DNA from: Longimicrobium sp. | GTDB taxonomy: Bacteria; Gemmatimonadota; Gemmatimonadetes; Longimicrobiales; Longimicrobiaceae | DNA length: 64,000 nucleotides | Reading direction: 5' to 3' | Assembly: GCA_036389795.1 (NCBI GenBank) | Contig: DASVWD010000234.1 | Location: 1 to 64,000, forward strand | Shown here: positions 8,868 through 16,068 of the stretch, one piece after another | How positions within the stretch are numbered: position 1 is the first letter of the stretch | Layout of the letters: each line of letters opens with the position of its first letter | Translations under genes and position numbers: made by a program | Notes under the pieces: model-generated | What the model saw: only the letters and a program-made list of their open reading frames with translations | What the model was told of the DNA's origin: nothing | Database searches by the model: none

Positions 8868-8900
8868 GCGACCCCCTTCCGGCGCTCGGAAGGGGGTCGC
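8868..8900 (-). terminator. Terminator of the first RiPP precursor
   Basis: A perfect 13-bp stem GCGACCCCCTTCC (8868-8880) with 8888-8900, 32 bases downstream of the precursor stop. Its left arm is identical to that of the hairpin at 9419-9453 on the other side of the precursor gene. Confidence 0.85.
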
Positions 8901-8931
8901 GTCGTGCCCGGGTCCGGTGGGTCCGGCTCGC

Positions 8932-9264
8932 TCAGGCGGTGAGCGGGCAGGCGTCCAAATCCAGCGAGCAGAGGCCGTCGCAGCTCAGGTCGCAGGTGAT
9001 GCCGCCCGTCTCTTCGCAAGCGAAGTCGCAGGTGAAGCGGCCCTCGCAGGTGTTCTCGCAGGTGCAGCTCACGCAGCTCCCCCCGCACGACACGTAGCAC
9101 GTGTACTGGCGCCTGCAGGTGGGGTCGTAGCAGGTGTACGGCGCCTCCAGCGTGGCCGTGGCGGCCTCCTGGGCGGCGACGGTGCCGCGCTGCCCCGGCG
9201 CCTCGGGGAGCACGTGGAAGCTCTCGACCTGCAGGTCGTCCAGCCTGAGCTTGCGCGGTTGCAT
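8932..9264 (-). CDS. Cys-rich RiPP precursor with pinensin-type leader
   Basis: 110 residues with a strong GGAGGGA site before ATG 9264. The leader starts MQPRKLRLDDLQVESF, matching the LxLDDLxVESF motif of pinensin-type lanthipeptide precursors of Bacteroidota and Longimicrobium-like genomes. The C-terminal core (about residue 42 onward) has 14 Cys, many in Thr-Cys or Ser-Cys pairs (YTC twice, FTC, ITC, VSC, LSC), suited to dehydration and thioether or disulfide formation. No dehydratase, cyclase, protease or exporter of a RiPP pathway is in the window, so this is an orphan precursor probably modified in trans. Its function (antimicrobial, signal or surface peptide) is unknown. Confidence 0.85.
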   Translation of the reverse strand: MQPRKLRLDDLQVESFHVLPEAPGQRGTVAAQEAATATLEAPYTCYDPTCRRQYTCYVSCGGSCVSCTCENTCEGRFTCDFACEETGGITCDLSCDGLCSLDLDACPLTA

Positions 9265-9418
9265 CGGGTCCCTCCGGAAAGCGAAGAAGAGGTGGGCTGG
9301 TCCGGGCCCGGCCTGCCATCGCCTGCCCGGGGCCGTCGACGGTAGACGGTACGCTGCGCGCAGCGCGCCGGATCTTTCGCGGGGGAGGGAAGGGCGCCGG
9401 GATTCGGGCCGTGACGCG

Positions 9419-9453
9419 GCGACCCCCTTCCGGACGGGCCGGAAGAGGGTCGC
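9419..9453 (-). terminator. Terminator of the M20-M2/M3 peptidase operon
   Basis: A stem of 15 bp with one mismatch (9419-9433 with 9439-9453), 28 bases after the peptidase stop at 9481. It is nearly the same sequence as the hairpin at 8868-8900. Confidence 0.85.
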
Positions 9454-9480
9454 GTCCAGGGGATCGGCCCGGACGGGCGG

Positions 9481-11118
9481 CTACGACCCGACGAATTCGT
9501 CGATGAAGAAGCGCGAGGTGAGGCCCTCGCCGGTGGCGTGCACCAGCAGCTCGTTCCAGTCCAGCGTGGCGCCGGGGCCGAAGATCCGCTCGCGCAGGAA
9601 GCGGCCCACCGACGGCTGCCCCGCGATGCTCCTCCCCGCGGGGACGCCCCGGCGCGCGTGGGCCGAGATCTGCGACGCCATCAGCTCGCCCAGCAGGTAG
9701 TTGTGGTAGTAGACGGGCGAGAGCGAGAGGTGCACCTTGGCCGCCCAGTCCGGCTCGTCGCGGCCGTCGGGGCGGCGGATGTACTGCAGGCGCTCCACCA
9801 GGTCCCACCAGAGCGCGTTCAGGTCCGCCCGGTCGGGGTCGCGGTACAGCTCGCGCTCGAAGTACACCATCACCAGGATCCACCGCGCCGACACCAGCAT
9901 GGCCGCGCGCTGCTGGCGGCGGATGTCGGCCGCCTCGCCCTCGTCCAGCCCGGCGCCCATCACGTCCTCGAGCCAGGCCGGGTCGCGCGTGAGGCGGCCG
10001 AAGTACATGGCGATGGCCTCGGTGGAGAGCGTGTGGGCGATGGTGCGCAGCAGGAAGGGGAGCTCGCCCGGGACGTAGCGGTCGTACACCGCGTGCCCCA
10101 GCTCGTGGAGGATGGTGCCCATCCACTTCTCGTTCGGCCGCATGTTGCACAGCACGCGCACGTCGCCCTCGCGGTCCACGTCCAGGCAGAAGGCGTGCTG
10201 GTCCTTCCCCTCGCGCTCGTACAGGTCGCTACGCTCCAGCACGTCGTCGGCGGGGAGCCCGATGCCGCGGAAGAACTCCGCCGCCACCTCCACCGGGTCG
10301 CAGTCCTCGAAGAAGGCGTCCAGGTCCACCCGCCCCCCCGCCGCCGGCGCCTCCTGTGCGAAGAAGTCGTCCCAGTGCCAGGGCCTGAGGCTCTCGGGCG
10401 GCACCCCGTAGCGGGCGGAGAGGTCGCGGTCCAGCTCGTCGCGGAAGCGGCGGAAGGGGAGGTCGGTGCGGTCGCGGAACTCGTCCAGGATGCCGAAGAG
10501 CCGCTCCTCGCCCAGCTCCTGGATGCGCAGCTCCATCGCGTAGTAGTTCTCGAACCCCAGCGAGCGCGCGGCCGCGTTCCTCCTGCGCACCAGCTCGCGC
10601 AGCGGTCCGGCGGCCTCGCGCCCGATCTGCTTGCTGGCCTCCCACGCCTCGCGCCGCACGCGGCCGTCGGTCTCCTCCTCCAGCACCTCCAGCAGCTCGT
10701 TGTTGGAGACGCGCCCGCCGCGGAAGGTGGAGCGGAAGGTGTGGAAGAGGTGCTCCAGCTCGCTCGCCCGCGCCACCAGGTCTTCGATCGTCTCGCGCGG
10801 GAGCTGGTTGGCGGTGAAGTCGTGGTCCAGCAGCACCAGCTGGCGCCGGAGCCGCGGGTCGCGCACCTCGCCCGACTCCAGCCAGGCGCGCACCCGGCGG
10901 GCGCTCCCGGCGTCGGCGTAGAGCGTCTTGACCGCCGCGCGGGCGCGGGCCGCGCGCTCGTACGCCTCGTCGCCCGCGCCGACCGCCGCGTCCCACCCGG
11001 CCAGGTGGGCCTCGCGCAGCAGCGGCGCCAGCCCGGCGGCGTGCTCCTCCACGAAGGCGGCGGCCTCGGCCTCCGCGGCCGCGGCCCCGGGCGCGGCGGC
11101 CGTCTCCACGGTGCTCAT
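9481..11118 (-). CDS. M2/M3-type zinc metallopeptidase
   Basis: 545 residues from ATG 11118, which overlaps the M20 peptidase stop by 4 bp (ATGA). Largely helical, without a signal peptide. The gluzincin motif is TILHELGHAVYD (His338, Glu339, His342), and the third zinc ligand is probably Glu367 in TLSTEAIAMYFGR, 25 residues later as in M2 and M3 families. The downstream contact region LSPVYYHNYLLGELMASQI, with its Tyr/His cluster, resembles angiotensin-converting-enzyme-like M2 peptidases more than oligopeptidase F. Predicted role: peptidyl-dipeptidase or oligopeptidase in peptide catabolism, acting with the coupled M20 dipeptidase. Confidence 0.9.
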   Translation of the reverse strand: MSTVETAAAPGAAAAEAEAAAFVEEHAAGLAPLLREAHLAGWDAAVGAGDEAYERAARARAAVKTLYADAGSARRVRAWLESGEVRDPRLRRQLVLLDHDFTANQLPRETIEDLVARASELEHLFHTFRSTFRGGRVSNNELLEVLEEETDGRVRREAWEASKQIGREAAGPLRELVRRRNAAARSLGFENYYAMELRIQELGEERLFGILDEFRDRTDLPFRRFRDELDRDLSARYGVPPESLRPWHWDDFFAQEAPAAGGRVDLDAFFEDCDPVEVAAEFFRGIGLPADDVLERSDLYEREGKDQHAFCLDVDREGDVRVLCNMRPNEKWMGTILHELGHAVYDRYVPGELPFLLRTIAHTLSTEAIAMYFGRLTRDPAWLEDVMGAGLDEGEAADIRRQQRAAMLVSARWILVMVYFERELYRDPDRADLNALWWDLVERLQYIRRPDGRDEPDWAAKVHLSLSPVYYHNYLLGELMASQISAHARRGVPAGRSIAGQPSVGRFLRERIFGPGATLDWNELLVHATGEGLTSRFFIDEFVGS

Positions 11119-12491
11119 CGCAGCTCCTCGTACAGGAGCGCCACCGCCTCGGCGCCCTTGTGGAAGTTCTCCACCGACATCCACTCGTTGGGGGCGTGCG
11201 CGTTCTCGCCCGGGAGCCCGAAGCCGATCAGCACCACCGGCGCCCCCAGGATCTCCTGGAACTGCTGGACGATGGGGATGGAGCCGCCCTCGCGGATCGT
11301 CACCGGCTCGCGCCCGAACGCGCGCGCCAGCGCCCGCCGCGCCGCGTCGAACACGGGGCCCGAGGGCTCGGCGTACCAGGGCTGCCCGCCGTGCAGCGCC
11401 TCCACCTCCACCTTCACCCCCTCGGGGGCGAGCGAGAGGACGTGGTCGGTGAAGGCGCTCTCCACCTCCTTGTAGTCCTGGTCGGGGACCAGGCGCATCG
11501 ACACCTTCGCCATGGCCCGCGCGGGGAGCACGGTCTTGGCGCCCTCGCCCGTGTAGCCGGAGAGGAGGCCGTTGACGTCGAGGGTGGGCCGCGCCCAGAT
11601 GCGCTCCAGCGGCCCGTACCCCTGCTCGCCGCCCAGCTTCGGCGCGCCGACCTCCGCGCGCAGGGTCTCCTCCTCGAAGGGGAGGCCGGCGATGGCCTGG
11701 CGCTCGGGAGGCGTGAGCTCGCGCACTTTGTCGTAGAAGCCGGGGACGGTGACGCGGCCCCGCTCGTCGTGCAGGGCGGCGATGATCCTGGCCAGCGCGT
11801 TGGCGGGGTTCACCACCGCGCCGCCGTACGCGCCCGAGTGCAGGTCGGTGGCCGGGCCCTGCACGCGCACCTCCATGTACGCCAGCCCGCGCAGCCCGAT
11901 GGTGATGGAGGGGAGCCCCGGCGCGAACATGGTGGTGTCGTGGATCAGCACGGCGTCGCAGCGCAGGCGACTGGCGTTGGCGCCCAGGAACTGCCCCAGG
12001 TTGGGCGAGCCGACCTCCTCCTCGCCCTCCACCAGGAACACGACGTTGACGGGGAGCGCTCCGCCGTCCGCCAGGAGCGACTCGACGGCCTTGAGGTGGA
12101 GGTAGACCTGCCCCTTGTCGTCGACGGAGCCGCGCGCGAAGAGCTTCCCGTCGCGCACGGTGGGCTCGAACGGGGGCGACTGCCACTCGTCGAGCGGCTC
12201 GGCCGGCTGCACGTCGTAGTGGCCGTAGACGAGCAGCGTGGGCGCGCCCTCGCCGGCGCCGCGCCACTCGCCCAGGACCACGGGGTGGCCGTCGGTGGGG
12301 ATCACCTCGGCGGCGAGCCCGGCGGCCTTCATCCGCCCGGCCAGCCACTCGGCCGCCGCCGCGGTGTCGCCCCGGTGCTCGGATTTGGCGCTGACGCTGG
12401 GGATGCGCAGCCACTCGTTCAGCTCGGCGAGGCTCTGCTCGCGGCGGCTCTGGAGATGCTCGGTGACGGACATTCGCACGCTCGGGTTCAT
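11115..12491 (-). CDS. M20 family dipeptidase
   Basis: 458 residues, a co-catalytic zinc aminoacyl-dipeptidase of the M20 family. Metal-binding motifs are intact: YGHYDVQP (His and its following Asp), ARGSVDDKGQ (bridging Asp), and EGEEEVGS (catalytic and ligand Glu). The inserted dimerisation domain includes GPATDLHSGAYGG, and the last zinc His lies near GFGLPGENAHAPNEW. It is soluble with no signal peptide. It is the first gene of a two-gene minus-strand operon with the M2/M3 peptidase, consistent with stepwise degradation of peptides to amino acids. The ATG at 12491 is the first good start; a second Met seven codons in (12473) is possible. Confidence 0.95.
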   Translation of the reverse strand: MNPSVRMSVTEHLQSRREQSLAELNEWLRIPSVSAKSEHRGDTAAAAEWLAGRMKAAGLAAEVIPTDGHPVVLGEWRGAGEGAPTLLVYGHYDVQPAEPLDEWQSPPFEPTVRDGKLFARGSVDDKGQVYLHLKAVESLLADGGALPVNVVFLVEGEEEVGSPNLGQFLGANASRLRCDAVLIHDTTMFAPGLPSITIGLRGLAYMEVRVQGPATDLHSGAYGGAVVNPANALARIIAALHDERGRVTVPGFYDKVRELTPPERQAIAGLPFEEETLRAEVGAPKLGGEQGYGPLERIWARPTLDVNGLLSGYTGEGAKTVLPARAMAKVSMRLVPDQDYKEVESAFTDHVLSLAPEGVKVEVEALHGGQPWYAEPSGPVFDAARRALARAFGREPVTIREGGSIPIVQQFQEILGAPVVLIGFGLPGENAHAPNEWMSVENFHKGAEAVALLYEELR

Positions 12492-12638
12492 TCGTTGGAT
12501 CGCCAGACCGGGCCAATATAGCCCGCGGCTCCGAATCGGCTACCCGGGCGGATTGCGTCGGAGCTTGCGCCGACGTCGATTCGTGCTGAAACTGCGTGGG
12601 GCCAGTGACCGAACCCGTTCACCCTCGGAGAACACGAG

Positions 12639-12761
12639 ATGGGCAAAGGCGACCAGAAGACGCGCAAGGGCAAGATCCGCCGGGGCACCACGGGGAAGAC
12701 CCGCCCCAAGCACGAAGGCAAGAAGAAGCCGCCGAAGACCGCCGCCGGCGCGAAGAGCTGA
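12639..12761 (+). CDS. thx: 30S ribosomal protein bTHX
   Basis: A 40-residue, very basic protein starting MGKGDQKTRKGKIRRGTTGK, which matches the bTHX family (consensus MGKGDxxTRRGKIxxGxxGK). In Thermus and relatives bTHX sits at the top of the 30S head and stabilises rRNA packing. About 40% of residues are Lys or Arg. The CTCGGAG sequence eight bases upstream is a suitable ribosome binding site, and a strong terminator hairpin follows at 12783-12809, so it is transcribed alone. It is easily missed because of its size; start and stop are unambiguous. Confidence 0.93.
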   Translation: MGKGDQKTRKGKIRRGTTGKTRPKHEGKKKPPKTAAGAKS

Positions 12762-12782
12762 GCTCCTGTAGCGCCGCCGAGC

Positions 12783-12809
12783 CCACCCCGCGCGTGATCC
12801 GCGGGGTGG
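12783..12809 (+). terminator. Terminator after bTHX
   Basis: A 10-bp perfect stem CCACCCCGCG / CGCGGGGTGG with a 7-base loop, 21 bases after the bTHX stop, followed by GTTCGT. Confidence 0.8.
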
Positions 12810-12843
12810 CGTTCGTGCTGCCGTCGTGCACCCAGGAGGGCCG

Positions 12844-13404
12844 ATGAGAGCGCTCACCCTCGTGCTCACGATGCTCGCGCTGCAGGCGTGCGCGTCCGCC
12901 CGCGTCGACCCGGAGCGGGCGCGGCAGGCGGACGAGCGCGCCGTGTACCGCGTGGTCATCGACAGCCTGTTCGTTCACCCGGGCGTGTCCGTGCTCGTGC
13001 TCATGGACAGCACGCAGGTGCATGAGCCCGGGAACGTGGTGCCCGGCTTCGAAGCGGTGATCGCGGACATGCATGCGAAGAGCCGCACGCCAGTGCTGCT
13101 TCCCACGGACCTGCGCGCCTCCGTGCCGATCCTCTGGTTCACCGCGGCGCAACGGCAGGAGGACTACTCCACGATAGGTGACGTGTGGGAGCGCTTCTAC
13201 GCACGCTACCCGGGAGCGAGAGGGGCCTCCGGAGGCTTCCACTACCTGTCGCGCGTCGGCTTCGACGCGGAGCGGCGGCGTGCGGCGGTCCAGACCGGAA
13301 CGCAATGCCACTACCTCTGCGGGCACGGGAACGTGGTGGTCCTGAAGCGCTCTCCGGAGGGCAGGTGGCGGATCGTCGGCATGGCCCCCACTTGGGTGAG
13401 CTGA
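12844..13404 (+). CDS. Putative lipoprotein of unknown function
   Basis: 186 residues with an excellent AGGAGGG site before ATG 12844. The N-terminus is a lipoprotein signal with the lipobox near MLALQAC (Cys16). The mature part has no domain I recognise; it contains YRVVIDSLFVHPG, an aromatic DVWERFYARYPGARG segment, and two cysteines near the end in CHYLCGHGNVVVLKR that may form a disulfide. The ending, a basic strand then WRIVGMAPTWVS, suggests a compact beta-rich domain. Codon use is a little less GC-extreme than in the neighbours. It is monocistronic. Confidence 0.8.
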   Translation: MRALTLVLTMLALQACASARVDPERARQADERAVYRVVIDSLFVHPGVSVLVLMDSTQVHEPGNVVPGFEAVIADMHAKSRTPVLLPTDLRASVPILWFTAAQRQEDYSTIGDVWERFYARYPGARGASGGFHYLSRVGFDAERRRAAVQTGTQCHYLCGHGNVVVLKRSPEGRWRIVGMAPTWVS

Positions 13405-13524
13405 GGCGGCCAGTCGGGAGACGGTGTCCCGGAGCTTGGCGGGTTTGGCAGGGGATGGTGCGATGTGCCGTTCCCCGCGCATCTTCATGGCCGCTGATCC
13501 GGCATTCTCCCGGCCACCCGTGCG

Positions 13525-14079
13525 ATGCAGCTCGACTTCCCCCAGCTTTCCGGCGCGCTCGCCATCCTGTCGGCGATGATCACGCCCGCGGTGCTCATCT
13601 CCGCGTGCGGATCGCTGATCATCGCCACGTCCACGCGGCTGGGGCGGGTGATCGACCGCACGCGCGACGTGTCGCAGCAGTTCGCGGAGCTGGCGCGCGC
13701 GGAAGAGCGCACCATGCTGGAGGAAGAGCGGAAGCTGATGTTCGACCAGCTCGCCGGCCTCACCCGGCGCGCGCGGCTGCTGCAGCACGCCATGAGCCGG
13801 CTGTACCTGGCGGTGAGCGTGTTCGTGGCCACCAGCGTGTCGATCGGCATCGTGGCCGCCACGGCCGAGCGCTGGGCCTGGGTGCCGATCGTGCTGGGGC
13901 TGGCGGGCGCGGGGCTGCTCTTCGCGGCCAGCCTCAACCTGATCCGCGAGTCGCGCATCGCCGTGGCGGCCATCGACGAGGAGATGGACTTCGTGTGGCG
14001 CCTGGGCCAGCACCACGCCCCGGAGAACCTGCTGGAGCGCGGCGGCCGCCGCGGCTGGTTCGGCCGCCGGGGAGCCTGA
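13525..14079 (+). CDS. DUF2721 family membrane protein
   Basis: 184 residues. An N-terminal membrane segment (about 8-35, including MITPAVLISACGSLIIATSTRL) is followed by a charged helical linker (RVIDRTRDVSQQF onward), then two further membrane helices (about 90-115 and 118-140) and a basic C-terminus. This three-helix layout with the conserved STRLGRVIDRTR segment is typical of DUF2721 proteins, whose function is unknown. It appears to be transcribed alone and is followed by a repeat at 14146-14195. Confidence 0.85.
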   Translation: MQLDFPQLSGALAILSAMITPAVLISACGSLIIATSTRLGRVIDRTRDVSQQFAELARAEERTMLEEERKLMFDQLAGLTRRARLLQHAMSRLYLAVSVFVATSVSIGIVAATAERWAWVPIVLGLAGAGLLFAASLNLIRESRIAVAAIDEEMDFVWRLGQHHAPENLLERGGRRGWFGRRGA

Positions 14080-14145
14080 AGGCGCCGCCCGCCCGTCCCG
14101 GAAGCCGGCTCCGCGCACGAGACCGGCGGAATGCGCAGAAGCCGG

Positions 14146-14195
14146 TAGTCCGCGAAGGCGGACTTCGTGTGGTCGTTGCAGCGAATTCATTCGCC
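14146..14195 (-). repeat. GCAACAAC two-hairpin element, copy 2 (inverted)
   Basis: On the plus strand it reads AGTCCGCGAAGGCGGACT, then a spacer, GTTGCAGC and GAATTCATTC. On the minus strand this is the same order of parts as copy 1, with different but still paired stems. Confidence 0.8.
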
Positions 14196-14275
14196 CGACC
14201 CAGCCCGATTCCCCTCCGGCCCGCCGCTTGCGGCGCCCACCCCTCCCACGTCGATCCGCAGACAGAGGAGGAACG

Positions 14276-14689
14276 ATGAGCCGAATCGACCAGACGCGGC
14301 GCGCGCCGGACGAGCCCGGGAGCCGCTCGCCGGCCAGCCGGGAGGCGAAGGAGCAGGGGATGAGCGGGCACCAGGGCGGCCCCCGCTCGGAGCAGGCGGA
14401 AGGCAGCGGCGAGAGCCGTCAGGCGGCGCAGGGCACCCAGCGCGTGGAGAACCCGCACGAGCCGGAGGTGCGCAAGGGCTTCGCTGCGGGCCAGGCGCCG
14501 TCGGAGCAGGGAAGGGGATCGCCGAAGCCCGACACCATCGCCGAGCACCAGCAGGGGATCGGGGCGAAGAGCGGCAGCACGGGCGCGCACGACACCACCA
14601 GCGCCGAAGAGGCCGCGCGCGGCGAGCCCCACGACACCCACGTCCGCGACGGGCGCCAGCACACCCCCGGCGACCGGCAGCGCGACTGA
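14276..14689 (+). CDS. Hydrophilic, probably disordered small protein
   Basis: 137 residues with a strong AGAGGAGG site before ATG 14276. The composition is dominated by Gly, Ser, Glu, Gln, Arg and Asp with almost no aliphatic core, so it is likely disordered. Recurrent short pieces (SREAKEQGMSGHQGG, EVRKGFAAGQAPSEQG, PDTIAEHQQGIGAKSG) resemble the low-complexity character of hydrophilin or stress-associated proteins; that comparison is only compositional. It is monocistronic with its own rho-independent terminator (14711-14754). Function unknown. Confidence 0.8.
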   Translation: MSRIDQTRRAPDEPGSRSPASREAKEQGMSGHQGGPRSEQAEGSGESRQAAQGTQRVENPHEPEVRKGFAAGQAPSEQGRGSPKPDTIAEHQQGIGAKSGSTGAHDTTSAEEAARGEPHDTHVRDGRQHTPGDRQRD

Positions 14690-14710
14690 TCCCGGGCCGG
14701 CCCAAACGAA

Positions 14711-14754
14711 GACGGTGCCCGCGGCGCGATTTCGCCGCGGGCACCGTCTTTTTT
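14711..14754 (+). terminator. Rho-independent terminator
   Basis: A perfect 16-bp stem GACGGTGCCCGCGGCG (14711-14726) with 14733-14748, followed by six T. It ends the hydrophilic gene on the plus strand. The same stem recurs at 15249-15285. Confidence 0.92.
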
Positions 14755-14856
14755 GGATGCACGCAGAGCAGCAGAGTCAGCGGAGGAACACCGTCGTTGC
14801 GCACCGCGGAGCGGCGAAGGGGTCGGCCGCCGGCTGCGCGGGCTCGCGGAGGTCGG

Positions 14857-15096
14857 TCAGGGCTCGCAGAGGTCGGTCTCGGCGCACTGGTACTGCGTCT
14901 CGGGCGGCGAGGCGCACTCGGGGCAGGTGTAGACGGGCTCGCAGGTGGAGCCGTAGTCCGGCGCGGTCCAGCACCCCGGGAGCCAGTAGGTGGGAACGTC
15001 GTGCGCCTTGACGGTGCCCTTCCCCTTCGCGCCACCGTCGGCCGTGGGGAACGACTCGACCTGGAGGTCGTCGAGCTTGAGCTTCAGCTTCTGCAT
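14857..15096 (-). CDS. Second orphan RiPP precursor, pinensin-type leader
   Basis: 79 residues with a CCGGAGA site before ATG 15096. It begins MQKLKLKLDDLQVESFPT, the same LDDLQVESF leader motif as the precursor at 8932-9264, but the core is different and shorter. The core (about residue 40 on) has six Cys, in GCW, STC, YTC, PEC, YQC and DLC, and several Thr/Ser that could be dehydrated. A shared YTC piece is the only obvious core similarity. It is a lone gene with no modification or export genes nearby, so any maturation must act in trans. Leader membership in the pinensin-type group is well supported; the product class is inferred. Confidence 0.83.
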   Translation of the reverse strand: MQKLKLKLDDLQVESFPTADGGAKGKGTVKAHDVPTYWLPGCWTAPDYGSTCEPVYTCPECASPPETQYQCAETDLCEP

Positions 15097-15248
15097 GGGT
15101 CTGTCTCCGGTGAGAGGCCGCGCGGCCGGTAGGCGCGGAGGGGAGATGGGTGAGGGCGCCACTCAATTCGCGGCGGAATCCGGCAAGTGGAAGGTGTACG
15201 CGATCCGCCGGGAGCGCAACGCCTTCATCCCGGTCCGAGGCGAACGAA

Positions 15249-15285
15249 GACGGTGCCCGCGGCGCGATTCGCCGCGGGCACCGTC
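15249..15285 (-). terminator. Twin of the 14711 hairpin
   Basis: The 16-bp stem is identical to that at 14711-14748 with a loop one base shorter. It could end the minus-strand gene that stops at 15404. The two twin hairpins bracket the second RiPP precursor. Confidence 0.7.
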
Positions 15286-15300
15286 GTTCGTTGTTGAGGA

Positions 15301-15362
15301 TCACACGGAGTCGACGGAGTCAACAGAGAAAACCCTCCGTTGACTCCGTTTCCTCCGTGTGA
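15301..15362. repeat. Long hairpin, CACACGGAG family
   Basis: Arms TCACACGGAG and CTCCGTGTGA enclose inner GGAGTCAAC/GTTGACTCC complementarity. It is directly next to the twin hairpin at 15249-15285. Confidence 0.75.
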
Positions 15363-15403
15363 GACTTTCGGTTCTGAATCCGAAGGAGCCTCGGCAGACC
15401 GGG

Positions 15404-15820
15404 TCAATCCCCTTCGTCGTCGTCCGGACGGCGGGAGGCGGCGTCGGGGCGCCGGCGCGGGGCGCGCCGGGGCCGGGCATCGTCGCCCGTGCCCTCCGCG
15501 CCGTTGCGCGAGGGGCCGCCCGCCTTCCGGCGCGGGGCGCGGCGCCGGGTGGGGGCGGGCCGCCGGTCCGCGGCCTGGAGCGGCTCCTCCCCGTCCTCGT
15601 CGAGCGGGTGGCGGGCCATGGCGTCGGTCCCGCGGTGCGCGCCTTCGGGCGGGAGCGACACCTCGCTTTCCTCGTCGAGGCGGTGCTTGCGCTTGAGGCC
15701 CACGATGAAGAGGAACAGCCCCGTGGCGCCGAGCACCAGGGCGGCGCCCCCCATCACCTTCTTGCGCAGGTCCCCGGGCCGTCCTTCCCCCTCCTCCGCT
15801 CTGTCGGGCTGCTCCGCCAT
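15404..15820 (-). CDS. Single-pass membrane protein with basic disordered tail
   Basis: 138 residues from ATG 15820 with an AGGAG site. One transmembrane helix (about residues 24-42, VMGGAALVLGATGLFLFIVGL) is followed by KRKH and a long Arg/Pro/Asp-rich tail (RRAPRRKAGG, RRPDAASRRPDDDEGD). By the positive-inside rule the tail is cytoplasmic. No known domain; function unknown. Confidence 0.7.
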   Translation of the reverse strand: MAEQPDRAEEGEGRPGDLRKKVMGGAALVLGATGLFLFIVGLKRKHRLDEESEVSLPPEGAHRGTDAMARHPLDEDGEEPLQAADRRPAPTRRRAPRRKAGGPSRNGAEGTGDDARPRRAPRRRPDAASRRPDDDEGD

Positions 15821-16015
15821 CGGTCTGCTCCTGGTGTGCCGCGTGGTCGTCACCGGCAAGGATACCACCCCCCGCGCGCCCCACGCCAGTGGGCGCGCGA
15901 GAGCCGTAAACGTCCGTGGACGCTCGACTTCCGCGGGGAATGGGCCGGTCGGTCTGGGAGGGGAACGTTTGGAATATAACGCCGAAGTCCCGCGCGCGTC
16001 ACATGCGGACGAAAA

Positions 16016-16044
16016 ACGGGCCGGGGCGCGCCGCCCCGGCCCGT
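16016..16044 (-). terminator. Terminator of the flotillin operon
   Basis: A 13-bp perfect stem ACGGGCCGGGGCG / CGCCCCGGCCCGT with a 3-base loop, 25 bases after the flotillin stop. The minus strand continues with TTTTTC. Confidence 0.9.
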
Positions 16045-16068
16045 CCACCGTCCGTCACCGGCGGGTCG

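Noticed and set aside
8132-10150. A 672-codon continuous minus-strand frame joining the outer-membrane barrel to upstream sequence
   Set aside because: Only the last 178 codons (from ATG 8668) look like protein; the rest is the shadow of the RiPP and peptidase genes in GC-rich DNA where stops are rare.
9481-12516. A single 1011-residue fusion of the M2/M3 peptidase with upstream sequence
   Set aside because: The N-terminal ~466 codons are an out-of-frame shadow of the M20 gene. The ATGA overlap at 11115-11118 marks the real start.
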